Notes: generated from the sequence alone by a model not told the origin. 33,607 nucleotides of DNA from an uncultured Lachnospiraceae bacterium (GCA_910585995.1 CAJUGG010000023.1:1-33607); one strand, 5' to 3'; shown: positions 15,237-23,109, counted from the first letter of the stretch. Program-made: numbers and translations.

Positions 15237-16473
15237 GGTTCCCATGAGGCAGATGGATATAAAAAAGCGCCCCTTCTCCCTGCACACTCTCTGCAAAAAG
15301 CGTACCGCCCTGGCCTTCGATGATCGCTTTGGCCAGAGGAAGTCCAAGTCCTACTCCTTTTCGGTCCTCCGAACGAGAACTTCGGTAAAAACGTTTAAAT
15401 ATATGGTAAAAATCCTCTGGTGCAATGCCGCAGCCATCATCTTTTACGAATATCCGAAGCATCGTCGGAGACAGTTCCCATGAGACCTTGACATGTCCCC
15501 CTGTGCTGGTATGGTCTAATGCATTTTTGATCAGATTGCTAATCGCTTCACAAGTCCATACCGGATCGCAGAACATATGTTCCTTTTCAGAACCTTCTAT
15601 CATGATCTGTTTTCCTTCCTGTTTTGCACGAAGATACAGAGGCTCCGCCGCATGTTCCACAATCCATAAGACCGGACAAAACTTTTGTTCAAACTGGATA
15701 CTATTGGTATCCAGCCGCATAATTTTCAACAGCGCCAGGATCAGTTCTTCCATCCTTGTCAAAGACTGCATAGACCTCTTGGCAAACATCTGCACAGTCT
15801 CTGGATGATCCGGCTCCTTTAGCATAATCTCCGTATACATCTGAAGGGCAGACAGCGGGGTCTTTAGCTGATGGGAGATATCAGAAAGCATGTCTTTTAG
15901 AAATTCTTTGGCTTCATGCTCTGTTTCGCATCGGGTCTGTAAAGCTTTGGCGAGCTGATCAATGGAAGAAAACAATCGATAAAGTGTCCCCGTCTGCTCC
16001 CAGGGCAGATGTCCGGAAAAATCTCCTTCTATAAAATGTTCCACCAACTCTGCCGCCTGCTGATACAGCGCTTCCCGTTTTACCATCTGATAAAGCGCAG
16101 CAAAGAAAAGAAATAGGCAGAACAACAAGATACAGCCCGTCTCCGGCACCAGTGCACGCACAATATAAGACCGCACCTTAGGAAAAAGCCAAAAAGAAGT
16201 GTCCATATGGTGTCCAATCTGTACCATAAAAGCAGTTCCTTGTTCGGTGATCTCCTCTTTAACACACGCATCCGCTAGTAGCTCTGGAGAGATACCCGCT
16301 TCCAGGAGGGCAGAAGCCATCATTCCCTCCTGAAGCAGCATCATTTCCTGTAACTGTCTCAGTTCCAGATAGCCAAAAAATACAGACAGACAGATCAAGA
16401 CACCTCCTGCTGCCAGCAGAAGCTTTAGATACTGCCGGTTCCATCGTTCCTGCAAAAAGCTAATAGTATCCAT
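15223..16473 (-). CDS. sensor histidine kinase
   Basis: A 416-aa membrane kinase. Helix 1 is at about 15-37, an extracytoplasmic region spans about 38-108, and helix 2 is at about 110-132, followed by a linker. HisKA contains the phospho-acceptor His in SDISHQLKTPLSALQ. The HATPase region has the N box (NLIKNALDH), G1 (DDGCGI) and G2 (GVGLGLPLAKAII). It would phosphorylate the response regulator encoded just upstream. The ATG at 16473 is chosen because GGAG lies 8 bases before it, within the regulator's stop region; the longer frame starts with an in-frame GTG. The external domain of about 70 residues points to direct sensing, unlike BceS kinases, which have almost none. Confidence 0.9.
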   Translation of the reverse strand: MDTISFLQERWNRQYLKLLLAAGGVLICLSVFFGYLELRQLQEMMLLQEGMMASALLEAGISPELLADACVKEEITEQGTAFMVQIGHHMDTSFWLFPKVRSYIVRALVPETGCILLFCLFLFFAALYQMVKREALYQQAAELVEHFIEGDFSGHLPWEQTGTLYRLFSSIDQLAKALQTRCETEHEAKEFLKDMLSDISHQLKTPLSALQMYTEIMLKEPDHPETVQMFAKRSMQSLTRMEELILALLKIMRLDTNSIQFEQKFCPVLWIVEHAAEPLYLRAKQEGKQIMIEGSEKEHMFCDPVWTCEAISNLIKNALDHTSTGGHVKVSWELSPTMLRIFVKDDGCGIAPEDFYHIFKRFYRSSRSEDRKGVGLGLPLAKAIIEGQGGTLFAESVQGEGALFYIHLPHGNLTKT

Positions 16474-16478
16474 ACGTA

Positions 16479-17174
16479 CTACTCCTTCCACTGATACCCA
16501 AATCCCCGTACAGTCAAAAGATGCTTCGGAATCGAAGGATATTCCTCGATCTTCTCCCGCAGTCTTCGAATATGGACGGACAGTGTATTATCATCCACAA
16601 AACTTCCGCTTTGGTCCCACAAGCGCTCTAATAACACCTCTCTGGTCAGAATCTTTCCCCGATTCTGTACCAAAAGACAGAGCAGACGATATTCCATCGC
16701 AGTCAACGGTAGCAGCTCTTTATCCTTCCAGACACGATTCTCTCCCAGATGAATCTGAAGCGTCCCAAAACAAAGCAATTCCTTACTCTGCGTATCCGCC
16801 TGCACCTGGCTTCTGCGAAGCAGTGCCCGTATCCGGGAACACAGTTCTCCAAGCCGAAACGGTTTTGTCAAATAATCATCCCCTCCACTGTCCAACCCGC
16901 GGATCACATGCACCTCTTCATCGGCAGCAGTCAAAAACAAGATCGGAACTTGAGAGTCAGAAGCCCTTACCTCCTCACACAGCGCAAAGCCTGTGCCATC
17001 CGGAAGTGTTACATCCAACAGAAGCAGCGCATAATCCTCCCCCTGCTGAAGCGCTCTGCGCGCCTCCCTCACCGTCCTGGCCACTGACACCTCATACCCT
17101 TCCCTCTGCAACGTGTAGACCAATCCATCCACCAGGCTTAGATCATCCTCCAGTAACAGAATCTTTCGTCTCAT
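16479..17174 (-). CDS. OmpR/PhoB-family response regulator
   Basis: A 231-aa two-domain regulator. The receiver (about 1-115) has the acidic pair in LLLEDDLS, phospho-acceptor Asp in LLLLDVTLPDG (about 54), Thr in LFLTAAD and Lys in DDYLTKPF. The C-terminal winged helix (about 130-230) has LTAMEYRLL and VDDNTLSVHIRRLREKI, the typical recognition-helix region. It precedes the kinase by 5 bp. It likely binds the TTAC-type repeats before the ABC genes. Confidence 0.94.
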   Translation of the reverse strand: MRRKILLLEDDLSLVDGLVYTLQREGYEVSVARTVREARRALQQGEDYALLLLDVTLPDGTGFALCEEVRASDSQVPILFLTAADEEVHVIRGLDSGGDDYLTKPFRLGELCSRIRALLRRSQVQADTQSKELLCFGTLQIHLGENRVWKDKELLPLTAMEYRLLCLLVQNRGKILTREVLLERLWDQSGSFVDDNTLSVHIRRLREKIEEYPSIPKHLLTVRGFGYQWKE

Positions 17175-17207
17175 ATCTGCTGATCCTCTCTGTCTTATAT
17201 TTTCTTC

Positions 17208-17236
17208 ATTATACTGTCGTTATATGGAAAATACAA
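17208..17236 (-). promoter_or_regulatory. promoter of the two-component operon
   Basis: On the minus strand TTGTAT (17231-17236) and TATAAT (17208-17213) are spaced by 17 bases. A small hairpin at the end of the preceding gene (TACAATA / TATTGTA) overlaps the -35. Confidence 0.7.
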
Positions 17237-17244
17237 TAAAAGAT

Positions 17245-18345
17245 CTATTGTAATGGAACCACCACCCCTTCTTCCCCTAACAAAACGCCTGTAATCTGAT
17301 CTGGGTCTATATATTTACCAAGGCCAATTTGGTTGATAATCTCCCGATTCTCATAGTCGTAAGCACCACTCTGTCCGCCTGTTCCGGTAAGAATCTTTTG
17401 CCCATTCTGATCCAGGAAGCCAGAACATGCAGTTTCATAGAGATATACATCCTTCTCTTCCGCATACAACGTTTCCTCCAATTGCAGCAGATCATCCATA
17501 TCAAAGACCAAAACCAAAGACAACGGCGAAAGTTCCACCCGCTTCACCTGCACCGACATACCAGCAATCTCCACCGGCTCCTCTAACTCATAACAGTTCG
17601 TCTTCACATGTGTCTCCTCCCCAAGAGGCAGCGTAAGCGACCAGTCTCCCTGAATCTTATGTGGTATCGTATCCCCATTCTCATACGTATAATAACTATA
17701 TTCCGTAAAATGAACAGTAACACTCTCCTCCTTCCACTCCCGATCCATAGATTTCAAAGCCTGGATCTCATAAAATCCCTGCTTGTCCAGATCTCCAAAA
17801 GACGGCGTATCCGGCGAAAATCCCATAGAAACATTAGAAAAAGCCTCCTCATCGCTCGTCAAGATCCACGGCTCTCCATAATTCCCATCCAGATCCGGAT
17901 TGTCAAACGCACCATTTCCATCAATGATCTCCTCTTCCGTCTGAACCTTCAGCAAAATATACAATGTATGATCATCCTGTACTGTCTGCTCTGCCGTAAT
18001 CGTAATTCCCGCATCCGAAGCCACCGCTGTCTGCTCCCTGGCCATCCCCTCTGTCACCATCTCTTGCTGCTCCTCCTCAGTAGGATTGCCAAAATTTTTC
18101 ACAGCCTGCTCTCTCCACCGAAAAATCCCCGCTGCTGCTGCCGTCATTCCCAAAAGTGCCGCAAATCCCACTGCCAAAAGCAAAATCCTTTTCCTTCCCA
18201 ACATCATCCTCTTCTCCTTTCCCATCCTATCCGGAAGCTCCTCTAATATACGCTCCACCTTCTCTTCACAAGATCCTGGAACACTCCACTCTTCTCTCTC
18301 TGCCATCAAAAAAATCCAATCCCTTGTCCGATCCTTCTCTTCCAT
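17245..18345 (-). CDS. DUF4179-type membrane protein, probable anti-sigma factor
   Basis: A 366-aa protein with an acidic cytoplasmic N-terminus of about 55 residues, one transmembrane helix (about 58-78), and a beta-rich extracytoplasmic domain, the layout of DUF4179 proteins that accompany ECF sigma factors in Firmicutes. The start at 18345 is used because GGGAGGG lies 9-10 bases upstream and the ATG shares TGATG with the sigma stop; the longer frame has no ribosome site. Translational coupling to the sigma gene supports an anti-sigma role: holding the sigma factor at the membrane until an envelope signal is sensed. No ZAS zinc motif is visible. The coding strand is unusually G-rich. Confidence 0.8.
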   Translation of the reverse strand: MEEKDRTRDWIFLMAEREEWSVPGSCEEKVERILEELPDRMGKEKRMMLGRKRILLLAVGFAALLGMTAAAAGIFRWREQAVKNFGNPTEEEQQEMVTEGMAREQTAVASDAGITITAEQTVQDDHTLYILLKVQTEEEIIDGNGAFDNPDLDGNYGEPWILTSDEEAFSNVSMGFSPDTPSFGDLDKQGFYEIQALKSMDREWKEESVTVHFTEYSYYTYENGDTIPHKIQGDWSLTLPLGEETHVKTNCYELEEPVEIAGMSVQVKRVELSPLSLVLVFDMDDLLQLEETLYAEEKDVYLYETACSGFLDQNGQKILTGTGGQSGAYDYENREIINQIGLGKYIDPDQITGVLLGEEGVVVPLQ

Positions 18346-18815
18346 CAACACATACCCTCCCACATTCTTTTCAATTTTTCCCTGGCCCTGTTCAGCCTGG
18401 ATTTTACCGTACCCTCAGACACCTTCAACATCCTCGCAATCTCCTTCACCCGAAATCCATCATAATAATACAAAATCACCACATCCCGAAATTCCCGCGA
18501 TAACTCCATCACCAGATACCAAAGCTCCTTTCCCTCCTGCTGTCCCCCCTTCTCATACAACTCCATATCCCCTGGCAATTCCACCCGTCCCTTCTTTTTC
18601 ATCATCGTACGAGTCACATTCACCAGAATCGACATCACCCAAGCCCGAAAACAAGTCACATCCTTCAACTGCCCCAGATGCTCATACGCCCTCAAGACCG
18701 CCTCCCCCACAGCATCCTCCGCATCCGCCGTATTCCGAAGCACCCCCAACGCATACCGATACATAGAAACCTCCTGCATCCGAACCTGCTCACAAAACTC
18801 CTCTCTCTCCATCAT
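18345..18815 (-). CDS. ECF RNA polymerase sigma factor
   Basis: A 156-aa sigma-70-family factor with regions 2 and 4 only. Region 2 is at about 15-75 (YALGVLRNTADAEDAVGEAV… and FRAWVMSILVN). Region 4 is at about 100-150 (YYYDGFRVKEIARMLKVSEG followed by TVKSRLNRAREKLK), including the helix-turn-helix that reads the -35. It lies directly before its DUF4179 partner. ECF genes often control their own promoter, but I could not fix a promoter in the purine-rich 18816-18912 stretch. The regulon is unknown. Confidence 0.93.
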   Translation of the reverse strand: MMEREEFCEQVRMQEVSMYRYALGVLRNTADAEDAVGEAVLRAYEHLGQLKDVTCFRAWVMSILVNVTRTMMKKKGRVELPGDMELYEKGGQQEGKELWYLVMELSREFRDVVILYYYDGFRVKEIARMLKVSEGTVKSRLNRAREKLKRMWEGMC

Positions 18816-18912
18816 CCTTTCCCCTCTCCTCTAATCTCTCTCAACCTTCCTCCTCCTTTCCAACCATCCCTATACTGCCTCCACCCAATCACGTTATTCC
18901 CACCCAACCCCA

Positions 18913-19092
18913 GGGTCAGCCGCAAGCGGGGCGGGGTGGTTCGCATAAGTAGTGCTGTGTAGATTGGAGTGGACTGTTGCTTGATTTTGTCCGTCTCAGG
19001 CGGACACTCACGTGTCCGAATGAGGCGAACAAAATCGAGTGACTGTCCTGCAGACACTTGTCGAACCGCCCCGCCCCGCTTGCGGCTGACCC
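18913..19092 (+). repeat. palindromic element, copy 1 (105-bp core in 31-bp arms plus short linkers)
   Basis: Outer arms 18913-18943 and 19062-19092 match in 30 of 31 positions and are very GC-rich (GGGTCAGCCGCAAGCGGGGC…). Between them sits the core 18951-19055, which starts AGTGCTGTGTAGA and ends TGCAGAC. The core has its own inner palindrome (GATTTTGT…ACAAAATC) with a conserved 2x2 G/A internal loop. The stem strands 18971-18990 and 19029-19048 pair fully on the + strand only if several G:U pairs are allowed, apart from one T-T mismatch, so the folded form is probably RNA or single-stranded DNA of this strand. It lies in the 408-bp gap between the sigma gene and the RHH gene; the RHH gene has its own terminator, so this is not needed for that. 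No coding potential. Confidence 0.85.
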
Positions 19093-19174
19093 GTCGCCTG
19101 TATCACCATCACTTATCCGCTGAAACATGTCTCACCTATAAGACCATCTTATCTTCCACTTGGTTCCCCAAATT

Positions 19175-19217
19175 CAAAAAAACAGCAGAAATGTACATAA
19201 TTATACATTCCCGCTGT
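19175..19217 (-). terminator. terminator of the SPFH/RHH operon
   Basis: On the minus strand a stem ACAGCGGGAATGTA… / …TACATTTCTGCTGT (19182-19217) is followed by seven Ts. It starts 7 bp after the RHH stop. Confidence 0.85.
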
Positions 19218-19223
19218 ATCCTT

Positions 19224-19427
19224 TCACTCTATATCCAACTCAATCGGCACATCCAATTCCTCCGGCACATACCTCCCATTTTTCTTCCGCTGCCTCACAC
19301 ACTCTGTCAAAAGATACTCAATCTGCCCATTGACACTGCGAAAATCATCCTCCGCCCAAGCCGCGATGGCATTATAAAGCTTTGGCGAGAGCCTGAGAGG
19401 AATCTGCTTCTTCTGATTCTCTCCCAT
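19224..19427 (-). CDS. small Arc-like ribbon-helix-helix protein
   Basis: A 67-aa protein. KKQIPLRLSPKLYNAIAAWA and the following residues up to about 45 (FRSVNGQIEYLLTECV) match the beta-strand plus two-helix pattern of Arc/MetJ-type DNA-binding proteins. The C-terminus is acidic. It starts 2 bp after the SPFH stop and is co-transcribed. It may be an autoregulator (see the palindrome at 20452) or have lost DNA binding and act as a partner of the SPFH protein. No toxin gene adjoins, so an antitoxin role is not supported. Confidence 0.75.
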   Translation of the reverse strand: MGENQKKQIPLRLSPKLYNAIAAWAEDDFRSVNGQIEYLLTECVRQRKKNGRYVPEELDVPIELDIE

Positions 19428-19429
19428 AA

Positions 19430-20428
19430 TCAGTACAGACTTCCCGTATTCACAATCGGCTGTGCATCATGATTGCCGCAGAGCACTACCAAAAGATTAG
19501 AGACCATCGCTGCCTTACGCTCTTCATCCAGTTCCACCAGCCCGTTCTCATCCAGGCGCTCCAACGCCATCTCCACCATACCAACTGCACCATCCACAAT
19601 CATCTTCCTCGCATCAATAATCGCCGATGCCTGCTGCCGCTGCAGCATCGCTGCTGCAATCTCCGTCGCATAAGCCAGATACGTAATCCTGGCCTCTACA
19701 ATCTCAATCCCTGCTTCATTGACCCGCTCCTGAATCTCATCCCGAATCCGCTCTGCCACGATCTCACTGGACCCCCGAAGGCTTCCCTCATCCGCAATCC
19801 CGTCTCCCGTAGTATCCACATTCGGCGCCACATCATATGGATAGAGACGAACAATATTCCGAAGAGCACTGTCACACTGAAGCGACAAAAATTCCTTATA
19901 ATTATCCACATTAAAGACCGCCTTCGCCGTATCCACAATCCTCCAAGTCACCGCAATCCCAATCTCCACCGGCGTACCCAGACAATCGTTAATCTTTTGA
20001 CGATTATTATTCAACGTCATAATCTTCAGAGAAATCCGCTTCCCCAAAGTCTCCGACGACACTACAACACCCGCATCCAGATTCCCCCCGGACGCATGTT
20101 TCACATCCCCGCTCTGATTCAGCCTGGTCTTCGACGCCGGATTCACACTCGTACAAAACGGATTGACAAAATAAAACCCATTGTCTTTCAAAGTCCCAAT
20201 ATATTTCCCAAACAGCGTAAGCACCAAAGCCTCCTGCGGCTTCAACACCCTAAGCCCCAACAAAGGAATCCATCCAATCCCCAGGACCGTAATACAGACA
20301 CTCATCAGCCAATAGATTTCCCTTATACTGCTAAACACCACCCCTGCCGTCGCCACCGCATACAAAAGCAGCACCAGCAAAAGAACAGACATCCCATTTT
20401 TCTTGTTCTCCAATACAACCTCTTTCAT
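19430..20428 (-). CDS. SPFH (band 7) domain membrane protein
   Basis: A 332-aa protein with two N-terminal membrane segments (about 12-32 and 38-58), then an SPFH domain (about 60-250: LKPQEALVLTLFGKYIGTLK, VTWRIVDTAKAVFNVDNYKE, RIRDEIQERVNEAGIEIVEA). A short helical tail lacks the long flotillin coiled coil. Such stomatin/prohibitin-like proteins oligomerise at the membrane and organise partners or proteases. AAGGAGAG precedes ATG. Operon with the RHH gene. Confidence 0.9.
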   Translation of the reverse strand: MKEVVLENKKNGMSVLLLVLLLYAVATAGVVFSSIREIYWLMSVCITVLGIGWIPLLGLRVLKPQEALVLTLFGKYIGTLKDNGFYFVNPFCTSVNPASKTRLNQSGDVKHASGGNLDAGVVVSSETLGKRISLKIMTLNNNRQKINDCLGTPVEIGIAVTWRIVDTAKAVFNVDNYKEFLSLQCDSALRNIVRLYPYDVAPNVDTTGDGIADEGSLRGSSEIVAERIRDEIQERVNEAGIEIVEARITYLAYATEIAAAMLQRQQASAIIDARKMIVDGAVGMVEMALERLDENGLVELDEERKAAMVSNLLVVLCGNHDAQPIVNTGSLY

Positions 20429-20451
20429 GATCTTCTCTCCTTATGTATTTA

Positions 20452-20463
20452 TTTGATATCAAA
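20452..20463. promoter_or_regulatory. palindromic operator TTTGATATCAAA
   Basis: A perfect 12-bp palindrome directly after the -10 of the SPFH promoter, where a bound repressor would block initiation. It resembles the 13-bp TTTGATTATCAAA boxes at 23064 and 23110 but its half-sites are one base closer. Candidates are the operon's own RHH protein or a FabT/MarR-type regulator. Confidence 0.5.
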
Positions 20464-20492
20464 ATCATATCATTTTAATTCAAAAAAGTCAA
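20464..20492 (-). promoter_or_regulatory. promoter of the SPFH/RHH operon
   Basis: On the minus strand TTGACT (20487-20492) and TATGAT (20464-20469) are spaced by 17 bases. Confidence 0.7.
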
Positions 20493-20558
20493 TCATAAAA
20501 AAGCAAGAATAACATTCTTTTTCCCACGACATATACTGATACAAAGGAGATGGAACTT

Positions 20559-21125
20559 ATGAACAGAGAATATGGATTAAGTCATGTAACCAAAGACTAT
20601 CTTGCGACCTACTGCTGTATCCTAGATGATATGATACAGGAGATGACAAGCGCAGAACTAACAAAAAGCATTTCACACAATTTTATCGTACAGATGATTC
20701 CCCACCACCAAGGGGCAATCGAGATGGCACGCAATATATTACGATACACCACGAATATTCCCCTTCAAAACATCGCCCTGAAGATCATCACCCAACAGAC
20801 CAAAGGAATCGCACAGATGCAAAAAATCCTGCACAACTGCTCCGACATCCACAACTGCCAGGAAGATCTGTGCCGTTACCAAACCCGAATCAATCAAATC
20901 AAAAAAACCATGTTTTGTGAGATGAAACACGCCTGCACCACCAACTGCGTCACCGCCAACTTCATAAGAGAAATGATCCCCCACCACTACGGCGCCATCG
21001 CCATGTCCGAAACCACCCTAAAATACTGCATCTGCCCCGAACTAGTCCCCATCCTCGACACCATCATCACCTCCCAACAAAAAGAAATCTGCCAAATGCA
21101 CCAAATCCTAACCTGCATGAATTAA
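20559..21125 (+). CDS. DUF305 domain protein, duplicated
   Basis: A 188-aa helical protein with two DUF305 half-domains, each marked by a FI(V/R)(Q/E)MIPHHxGAIxM motif (near residues 46-60 and 130-145). DUF305 proteins have a ferritin-like four-helix fold, and the His/Met residues suggest metal, probably copper, binding. Here there is no signal peptide, and about ten Cys residues are present (CC, C-x5-C pairs), so the protein is likely cytosolic. The ATG at 20559 is preferred because AAAGGAG is 9 bases upstream; the ATG at 20550 sits on the ribosome site. Codons shift to very C-rich choices toward the 3' end, next to the palindromic element. Confidence 0.85.
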   Translation: MNREYGLSHVTKDYLATYCCILDDMIQEMTSAELTKSISHNFIVQMIPHHQGAIEMARNILRYTTNIPLQNIALKIITQQTKGIAQMQKILHNCSDIHNCQEDLCRYQTRINQIKKTMFCEMKHACTTNCVTANFIREMIPHHYGAIAMSETTLKYCICPELVPILDTIITSQQKEICQMHQILTCMN

Positions 21126-21154
21126 ATATCCCTTCCTCCCGCCTTATGTTCCCA

Positions 21155-21384
21155 GGCAGAAAAGCCAACCGGACCCTACGCCTGCGCGGCAGGGGGATGG
21201 GGTAGACAAATGTCTGCATAGAGTGTATCGGACAGTCACTCGATTTTGTACGCCTCATTCGGACACATAGGTGTCCGTCTGAGACGTACAAAATCAAGCA
21301 ACAGTCCGCTCCAATCTACACAGCACTATTTGTTTACCCCATCCCCCTGCCGCGCAGGCGTAGGGTCCGGTTGGCTTTTCTGCC
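21155..21384 (-). repeat. palindromic element, copy 2 (116-bp core in 57-bp arms)
   Basis: Arms 21155-21211 and 21328-21384 match in 56 of 57 positions. The core 21212-21327 is in the opposite orientation to copy 1: read on the minus strand it starts AGTGCTGTGTAGA and ends TGCAGAC. The two 20-base stem strands (21230-21249 and 21288-21307) are identical to copy 1, while a non-pairing C/A position in copy 1 is an A/T pair here. The arms show no relation to those of copies 1 or 3. The element fills the gap between the convergent DUF305 and carboxyltransferase genes and might also serve as their terminator, though there is no clear T-run outside the stem. Confidence 0.85.
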
Positions 21385-21395
21385 GTCGCCGCCCC

Positions 21396-23009
21396 CTACA
21401 ACGGAATATTCCCATGCTTCTTCGCCGGCTGTTCCACCTGTTTATTCTTCAACATCTTAAGCGCCGCCACCAGCCTTCTCTTCGTCTCATCCGGCTTAAT
21501 CACTTCCGTCACAAACCCTCTCGACGCCGCCACATAAGGATTCATAAATTTCTCCTTATACTCCTGCACCAGATGTTCCCTCGTCTCCTCCTTATTCTCC
21601 GACTCACTGATCGCCCGCTTAAACGCGATATTTACAGCGCCTTCCGCGCCCATCACAGCGATCTCCGCGCCCGGCCATGCATATACAATATCCGCGCCCA
21701 TATTTTTACTGTTCATCGCAATATAAGCGCCGCCATAAGCCTTACGCATAATCACCGAGATCTTCGGAACTGTCGCCTCTGAAAATGCATAAAGCATCTT
21801 AGCCCCATGCCGGATAATCCCCTTGTGCTCCTGCGCCGTACCCGGCATAAAAGCCGGCACATCTACAAGCACCACAAGCGGCACATTATAACAGTCACAA
21901 GTACGGATAAACCGGGCCGCCTTATCCGAAGCATCATAATCCAGACTGCCCGCCAACACCATTGGCTGATTGGCCACGATTCCCACGCTCTGCCCGTCGA
22001 TTCGTCCATAACCAACCACTACATTTTTGGCAAAATCCTTCTGTACTTCAAAAAAGCTGTCTCTGTCGCAGATCCTGTCTATTACTTCGAGCACATTGTA
22101 AGCCTTTCTGGAATTATCCGGCACAATCTCCACCAATTCTGCACAGCGGTCTATACTGTCCTGTCGATTCTTCTTATTGACCAGACTATTCAAAGAATAT
22201 AACAGAGATTTTCTCCCTGTAGACTCTTTCTCCGTTTTGATCACCGGCGTCTTCTCCAGATAACTGCTCGGCAGATAGGACAAAAGCTTTCGTACGCCCT
22301 CAAAACAGTCCTTTTCTTCCTGATACGTAAAATGTGTCACACCGCTTTTCGAAGCATGTACCGAAGCGCCTCCAAGCTCTTCCACCGTACATTCTTCATT
22401 GACCACCGTCTTCACCACCTGCGGTCCCGTGATAAACATCTTGCCGATCCCATTTACCATAAAAATATAATCACAGATCGCCGGAGAGTAACAGGCGCCT
22501 CCGGAGCATGGACCCACGATCACCGCGATCTGCGGAATCACACCCGATGCTTTGGTATTGCGCAAAAAGATGTTGGCATAACCGCTCAGAGAGTCGATCC
22601 CCTCCTCGATCCTGGCCCCGCCGCTGTCGTTAATCATGATAATCGGTGCCTTCATATCGTATGCCATATCCTGAATCCTTGCAATCTTCATAGAATGGTA
22701 TTCTCCCAAAGACCCGCCAATCACTGTAAAATCCTCTGAAGATACAAATACCGTCCGCCCGTCGATCTCTCCATAACCTGTCACGACACCATCACCCGGT
22801 ACTCGCTTCTTATCTAATCCAAAATCGTCTATTCTAGACTCAATAAAGTTGTCCACTTCTACAAATGTCCCCGGATCAAAAAGCATGTCAATCCTTTCAC
22901 GGGCCGTCAGCTTGCCGCTTTTATGCTGTTTTTCAATCTTGTCATGGCCTCCCGCCTGCAGAATCCGGTTCCTCTTCCTGTCAAGTATGCTGATACTGTC
23001 TTTCCACAT
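21396..23009 (-). CDS. acyl-CoA carboxylase carboxyltransferase subunit (MmdA/PccB type)
   Basis: A 537-aa biotin-dependent carboxyltransferase with two crotonase-like halves. The N-terminal half has GGSLGEYHSMKIARI and INDSGGARIEEG; GPCSGGACYSPA forms an oxyanion-hole region. The C-terminal half has VVGYGRIDGQSVGIVANQP, PGTAQEHKGIIRHGAKMLYA and RKAYGGAYIAMNSK. The tail (AKKHGNIPL) is typical of methylmalonyl-CoA decarboxylase alpha or propionyl-CoA carboxylase beta subunits. It moves carboxyl between carboxybiotin and an acyl-CoA. No biotin carrier, biotin carboxylase or membrane decarboxylase subunits adjoin, so partners must be elsewhere. GAGG precedes ATG. FabT-like boxes at its promoter point to control by fatty-acid status. 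Confidence 0.92.
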   Translation of the reverse strand: MWKDSISILDRKRNRILQAGGHDKIEKQHKSGKLTARERIDMLFDPGTFVEVDNFIESRIDDFGLDKKRVPGDGVVTGYGEIDGRTVFVSSEDFTVIGGSLGEYHSMKIARIQDMAYDMKAPIIMINDSGGARIEEGIDSLSGYANIFLRNTKASGVIPQIAVIVGPCSGGACYSPAICDYIFMVNGIGKMFITGPQVVKTVVNEECTVEELGGASVHASKSGVTHFTYQEEKDCFEGVRKLLSYLPSSYLEKTPVIKTEKESTGRKSLLYSLNSLVNKKNRQDSIDRCAELVEIVPDNSRKAYNVLEVIDRICDRDSFFEVQKDFAKNVVVGYGRIDGQSVGIVANQPMVLAGSLDYDASDKAARFIRTCDCYNVPLVVLVDVPAFMPGTAQEHKGIIRHGAKMLYAFSEATVPKISVIMRKAYGGAYIAMNSKNMGADIVYAWPGAEIAVMGAEGAVNIAFKRAISESENKEETREHLVQEYKEKFMNPYVAASRGFVTEVIKPDETKRRLVAALKMLKNKQVEQPAKKHGNIPL

Positions 23010-23063
23010 AAATGATGCACCTCTTCAATCCATTTTCCTGTTTTCATACAAAAATGCCAATAT

Positions 23064-23076
23064 TTTGATTATCAAA
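23064..23076. promoter_or_regulatory. FabT-like box A, at the start site
   Basis: TTTGATTATCAAA overlaps the end of the -10 and the start site of the carboxyltransferase promoter. It matches the FabT/MarR-type palindrome known from lactic acid bacteria fatty-acid genes. Confidence 0.6.
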
Positions 23077-23104
23077 GTATATACCAACTTCCTTTGGATG
23101 TCAA
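23076..23104 (-). promoter_or_regulatory. promoter of the carboxyltransferase gene
   Basis: On the minus strand TTGACA (23099-23104) and TATACT (23076-23081) are spaced by 17 bases. Confidence 0.8.
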
Positions 23105-23109
23105 TATAG

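Noticed and set aside
18086..18766. Long forward-strand open frames opposite the sigma and DUF4179 genes
   Set aside because: They are shadows of the G-rich minus-strand genes, made of Pro/Ser/His-rich low-complexity sequence and without ribosome sites.
18816..18912. Autoregulated ECF promoter before the sigma gene
   Set aside because: The stretch is purine-rich on the coding strand and contains GGGAATAAC-like bases, but no convincing -35/-10 pair could be fixed.
19469..20512. 347-codon forward open frame opposite the SPFH gene
   Set aside because: Translation is rich in Arg, His, Ile and Pro with no domain pattern, whereas the minus strand encodes a clear SPFH protein.
21155..21384. Insertion sequence
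   Set aside because: No transposase frame lies inside any of the palindromic elements, and no target duplication is recognisable because the flanks themselves are palindromic.
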